Below, one piece after another: positions 60,166-64,000 of a DNA stretch of 64,000 nt. Position numbers and translations under genes: made by a program. Each line of letters begins with the position of its first letter. Position 1 is the first letter of the stretch. The notes beneath the pieces were generated by a model that saw nothing but the letters and a program-made list of their open reading frames with translations, was not told the DNA's origin and did not search any database. Source of the stretch: Brachionus koreanus (lineage: Eukaryota > Rotifera > Eurotatoria > Ploima > Brachionidae); contig PJRA01000453.1 in assembly GCA_016987375.1 (NCBI GenBank), positions 403,638 to 467,637 of the forward strand. The letters are read 5' to 3'.

Positions 60166-60976
60166 TTGTTTTATTTCAAACGTTTGAAGTTCATTTAATA
60201 ACTGATTTGTTTGTCAAAAAAAACAAACTTTCTTTATCAAAAAAAAATTTAATAAAGAAAAAGGACAAAAGGTTACAATGACCATGAAAAAATTTGTTTT
60301 TTAGGTCCTAAAAAATCTTTTAACTAATAGTGCACTCTTGGTTGTATACTTCGATCTATAAATTCCAAAAATTAAAATTTTTGTTAGATAAAAATTAAAA
60401 TCTCTTTTACAAAAGGCCTCTAAATTTTTCTTTTATTTTTTTAGAGGGTGCTTGTTTTAGAATAATTTATTGAACAAAATATGAAATTAAGTAACTAGAT
60501 TAAATAAGTAATTGCTTAAGTTTTAATATCAAATATCACAGTTGAAAACACGTTAGACGAATTAAATATAATTTTAAATTAAATTTTTCCTATAAAATTT
60601 TAATCAAAAAAATTTTTTTCAAATTAATTAATCAATTAAAATAAAGTTTTTAAATCTTTCAAAATAAATTATAAGAAAAAAAATTCTGTTTGATATACAA
60701 ATATCATTATTTATTAAATTAAATTTTTAAAATAAGCTTCGGAATTAAAGTTCTAAAATATTTTTTGTGATCGAATGAATACATTATTTAAATATAAAAT
60801 AGTGCAACAGCTAAAGTGTTTTTTTTTTCGATAAAAAGAGATATTAGGAATAAACTAAAAATTAAATAAAAATATTTTTTTTTCTAAAAATTATTTTATT
60901 TTTTGTTTGACTAAATTTTATAAAACCCTTGACTGGTTGGACCGAGATAATACAATAACAAATACTTAGAAGAGTA

Positions 60977-61525
60977 TTAAGCTGATTCGGAAAAATGTGC
61001 TACATCTGTAGCCACATCAGTGATGTTGTTCATTTTGTGTATAACAAATTCGATCGCTTGTCGACCGATTTGTGCGTTTGAGTTTATTTTCGATGCCATC
61101 ATGTTCTCCAGATAGTCGATAAGAGGCGCATTTTTAATGGTAATTTGTGCTTCTTGTTTGAGAAGCGTCTTTGTATTATCTTCGGGATGAATTGAATATG
61201 TAAGTTTTTCGTCAACATGGACAATGTTATTAAATGTTAAATTACGAGAACGAAGAGAGAATTCTTTTTTTTCCAAGTCGACTCTTGAATGCTCGCTCGC
61301 ATAGCATATTCGATTTCCGCCAAGAATTTTGTTTATCCAAGAGGGCAATTGCCATCGAGTAGCCATTAATCGGTGCGATTTGAGAATTCCGTTCTCAAGA
61401 GTTCTATCAATAACATCGACACCTATAACGCTTGGGTTATACGGATTGGGGTACTTTTGCAGCGCGGCTTTCACTACATTCTCCCACGGATGGTTGAATA
61501 CGTGCTCAGAAGACCAAATTTTCAT
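60977..61525 (-). CDS. PRELID3B: PRELID3 (slowmo), mitochondrial phosphatidylserine-transfer protein
   Basis: A PRELI/MSF1-domain protein. With TRIAP1 in the mitochondrial intermembrane space, the family carries phospholipids between the two mitochondrial membranes, with PRELID3 moving phosphatidylserine. The 182-aa frame covers the whole domain: MKIWSSEHVFNHPWENVVKAAL, QKYPNPYNPSVIGVDVIDR, SHRLMATRWQLPSW, then VDEKLTYSIHPEDNTKTLLKQEA, YLENMMASKINSNAQIGRQAIE and VIHKMN. Human PRELID3A/B have about the same start and spacing, so the ATG at 61525 is secure. PRELID3A and PRELID3B cannot be told apart in an invertebrate, where there is usually one gene (Drosophila slowmo). It is intronless here. 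No defect is seen. Confidence 0.94.
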   Translation of the reverse strand: MKIWSSEHVFNHPWENVVKAALQKYPNPYNPSVIGVDVIDRTLENGILKSHRLMATRWQLPSWINKILGGNRICYASEHSRVDLEKKEFSLRSRNLTFNNIVHVDEKLTYSIHPEDNTKTLLKQEAQITIKNAPLIDYLENMMASKINSNAQIGRQAIEFVIHKMNNITDVATDVAHFSESA

Positions 61526-61733
61526 TTTTGTTTCAAGCCAATTTTGATGTTTGAAAAATCGCTTCTAAAATGAACTTTGAAATTCCTCCGAAGAAATCTA
61601 AAACAAAAAATTATCAAATTTATCTTAAAATTAAATTCAATTTGAGTTTAAGGTATAAACATTTTTTATTTTAAAATACAGCGTTGTGCAATAAACATAA
61701 ATACCTTTTATTTTATTTTTTATTTTGAATTTT

Positions 61734-61757
61734 TGTGTGTGTGTGTGTGTGTGTGTG
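61734..61757. repeat. (TG)12 microsatellite
   Basis: An uninterrupted tg dinucleotide run of about 24 bp, roughly 210 bp upstream of the PRELID3 start codon. It could form Z-DNA and could vary in length between individuals. Confidence 0.95.
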
Positions 61758-62222
61758 CTTAATTCAAGAAAATGTATGCAACAATAAAAAATAAATTTGC
61801 ATTTTTCTTTAGCTTTAAATAATTGTGTATGAATGATTCTAAATTTTTTTTTGCTAATAAAACATGTTTATGAAAAAGAGTATTTTGATATTGTTTTTGA
61901 AATATTTCGTTAGTGCAGGCTGCAAAATATTCAAATATATCGATGAAATTTAATTTAATTGAAAAGTTCAATAAAGAAAGTTGATTTTTTTATTCATTTT
62001 TGATTGAAAATTTTAATTATAATTAAAATTATTCATAAGCAATCACTTATTGCTACTTACGAAGAAGTTAAACTAACTTTAATTTTGTTTTTTACTTTTT
62101 TATCCTTTAAAATTAAAAATCTAATGAATTTATTTAAAAAGTGAACAAATCAATAGAAAATATAGGCTTTTCAAGCGTGTATACCATATGTTAAGAAAGA
62201 TACTGAAGTTTTGGATTTTTCC

Positions 62223-62640
62223 CAAAAGAGAGCAATTAAATTGGTGCAAGCACTGTGAGTCCTAAATTATGAGGTTCGTCAACAAGGTTTAATTTGAAAT
62301 TCCAGAGACAAATAGTGAGAAATTGTAGACAAAGGTTCAACTTTTTTACAAAAAGTGTGATAAGCTTATGGAATAGAATACCGGCAAAGATTGTTCATCA
62401 CTCTAAAACTTAAAATGAGGTTAAGAACAAATTGGAAAAGATCAACCTGGAATCGCTTACAACTAAATATTAACATTTAAATACATTTGAGTTTGTTATG
62501 TCTTTGTGTTGTTCTTTTAAGTTTATTCATATATTATTTGAAGATATCATAATGTGTAACTGTAGTTCTATGTAGTTCTAAGAACCGGACCACATTAAGA
62601 ATTAATTTTATTATTACTATTATTATTTAGCTTTATTTCA
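62223..62640 (+). pseudogene. LINE 3' end with ATT-type tail (dead)
   Basis: The plus-strand frame begins QKRAIKLVQAL then LNYEVRQQGLI, matching the QRRATKL--L--L-Y--RL--L block near the end of CR1/Jockey-type ORF2. After a frame change it continues NFFTKSVISLWNRIPAKIVHHSK, the FF--RV---WN-LP--VV block. It then ends in a 3' tail of ttattattactattatta. The copy is 5'-truncated, frameshifted and has an internal deletion between the two blocks. The 3' ATT-type tail resembles the one next to the N gap at 47249. Confidence 0.7.
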
Positions 62641-64000
62641 ACTAAAAGAGTTTATATTTTTTTTGATCTATTGCCAGCCAATATGTCAAAATACTTAATT
62701 AATATTTACAAAAAAAATTTATGTAATTCTCAATATCAAATTTAACCAAAGACTTAACTTGGCAATAAACCGGAGCTCTAATTCTGTCCTTATGCTACCT
62801 TCTTTTTCATTATTCAATTTAAACAAATATAATTATTTTTAAATATTAGTTTTAATATTATTTTTAAATTTATACAAAAACTAGATGCTTTTAAAAATCG
62901 AAAAAAAAATAAAGAACAGATATTGAAATTCGGTTTATTATCATTTTTTGAACAGTTGAGCATTTAGTTAATAAATTAATTTGAAAAAAATCTAATTTTT
63001 CAATACTCTCACTTAAATAATGGATATTTTTTAAATTTTATTTATTTTTTTTCAAAAATGCAATAAAATATTTTCAATTAAATGTTTGTTAAGTAATTAA
63101 GTTATTTAAGTATTATGGAAGATAAGGTATATTCAATTTTTAAAATAATCGTTTAACCATTGTTTCAATTAGAATAACTCTTAAAGAACATAGAAATGAA
63201 CTTATTGGTAAATCAAATTTCCAAGACAAACGATATTATCTTTGATCAAATTAAATTACTTTTTTAAATTAAAGTCTAAGCAAATAGATAATGAATGATT
63301 TTTAATTATTTTTTAGGTAAAAAATTTGATTTAAATCATAAATTACTAATCTAAAATAGTTTTTTAGTGAAAAAAAAATTGAATTAATTTTTTAATTTTT
63401 TTTTCTTATATTTGATTACCTATTCTATTTTTGATTTTTTAATAAGATTTCAAATATACTCTTTTGAACAAATTTTTCATCAATCTAGAAAAATCTATAT
63501 ACCATGTTTCCTAGTTGGATATCGCAGCAAACAAGGGAATATAGAATGAGAAATATAGATTTTTATAAGATACCAAAGTTTAAATTCATTCATAGTTAAA
63601 ATTACTTTTTTATTTCATTTACTTTTTGTTATTTTTATTCGTATAAATCTTTTTTGCAAGACAAAAATGCGTTAAGTCTAATTTGCAATAGATTTTAAAT
63701 CGGATAGTATTTTTAATGATAAACTATTTTGTTAGAATAAATAATTAATGAATTAAATTTAAATTAATAATTCAATTATAATCTAATTCACAGAGAAAGA
63801 TTATATTTATTATTTTAAGAATATTTAGACATTTAAAAAAGTGCCTGAAGTCATAAAAAGCTACTTAAAGTTATAATTCATTAATTTCAGCTAGAGTTCA
63901 CCTAGAAAGCTAATATGCCAAATACTAGTATATGGATTGAGAAACATTGCTTGGTTATTTGAAAAAAAAAAGAAAAAAAATTTTCTAGATTTTATCAATT

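Larger units (their letters stand above)
57906..60976. other. 3' region of SUPT20H and intergenic retroelement remnants
   Basis: The first 800 bp look like the SUPT20H 3' untranslated region and include two microsatellites, GTT-type at about 58199-58234 and CA-type at about 58296-58322. Two retroelement pieces follow (58935-59120 and 59940-60165, listed separately). No functional gene is visible. The PRELID3 3' untranslated region lies at the right edge. Confidence 0.5.
61559..64000. other. gene-free region to window end
   Basis: It holds the PRELID3 promoter side, a GT microsatellite at 61734-61757, and the LINE 3' end at 62223-62640. A 70-codon minus frame at 61759-61971 begins in the shadow of the repeat and shows nothing recognisable. 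The last 1.3 kb is plain A/T-rich sequence. Confidence 0.5.

Overview
The window is nuclear DNA from an invertebrate animal. It is very A+T-rich (by eye about three quarters or more). Most introns are tiny (about 35-70 bp) with GT..AG ends, and the gene set is animal: STRA6-like, RILPL, CELF, RASGEF1, FAF1, POLDIP3, SUPT20H, PRELID3. Compact genes, very high A+T and many small inverted-repeat transposons would fit a monogonont rotifer such as Brachionus. That placement is inference; the sequence alone only shows an animal, probably a protostome.

Layout. 1-4600 has no gene and one long-armed MITE. 4601-5824 (+) is a six-exon retinol-dehydrogenase-like SDR. 5873-7439 (-) is an unrecognised gene with two alternative, homologous last exons. 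7816-11226 (-) is an intronless multipass protein of STRA6 (retinol-binding-protein receptor) type, so two retinoid-type genes lie within 7 kb. 11.2-16 kb holds transposon fossils (mariner fragment, nested inverted-repeat element, SINE-like piece). 16002-17404 (-) is a coiled-coil, BAR-like protein. 17858-22282 (-) is a RILP-like Rab effector. Its first intron contains a recent inverted copy of two exons of the BAR-like gene plus piggyBac-type debris, and its last intron starts with a long in-frame hydrophobic ORF. 22.3-26.8 kb has no gene I can support.

26776-27641 (-) is EEF1AKMT1 and 27796-28569 (-) is SDE2, closely spaced on one strand. 31301-36174 (+) is a CELF/Bruno RNA-binding protein preceded by GA and CT repeats. 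37622-39223 (+) is a nine-exon cathepsin D. 41144-43294 (-) is intronless FAF1, divergent from a twelve-exon RASGEF1-family gene at 44231-46190 (+). 47586-48644 (+) is POLDIP3/SKAR-like. 51105-57905 (+) is SUPT20H, with two large introns full of LINE, MITE and piggyBac remnants. 60977-61525 (-) is PRELID3 (slowmo). The last 2.5 kb holds a LINE 3' end.

Most genes are housekeeping genes (translation-factor methylation, splicing and genome maintenance, mRNA export, SAGA transcription, ubiquitin/p97 adaptor, lysosomal protease, mitochondrial lipid transfer) and do not form a pathway. The possible functional grouping is the SDR and STRA6-like pair. Exon structures were rebuilt by hand from splice consensus, reading phase and recalled protein-family patterns. 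Phases agree at every junction listed except one in RASGEF1.
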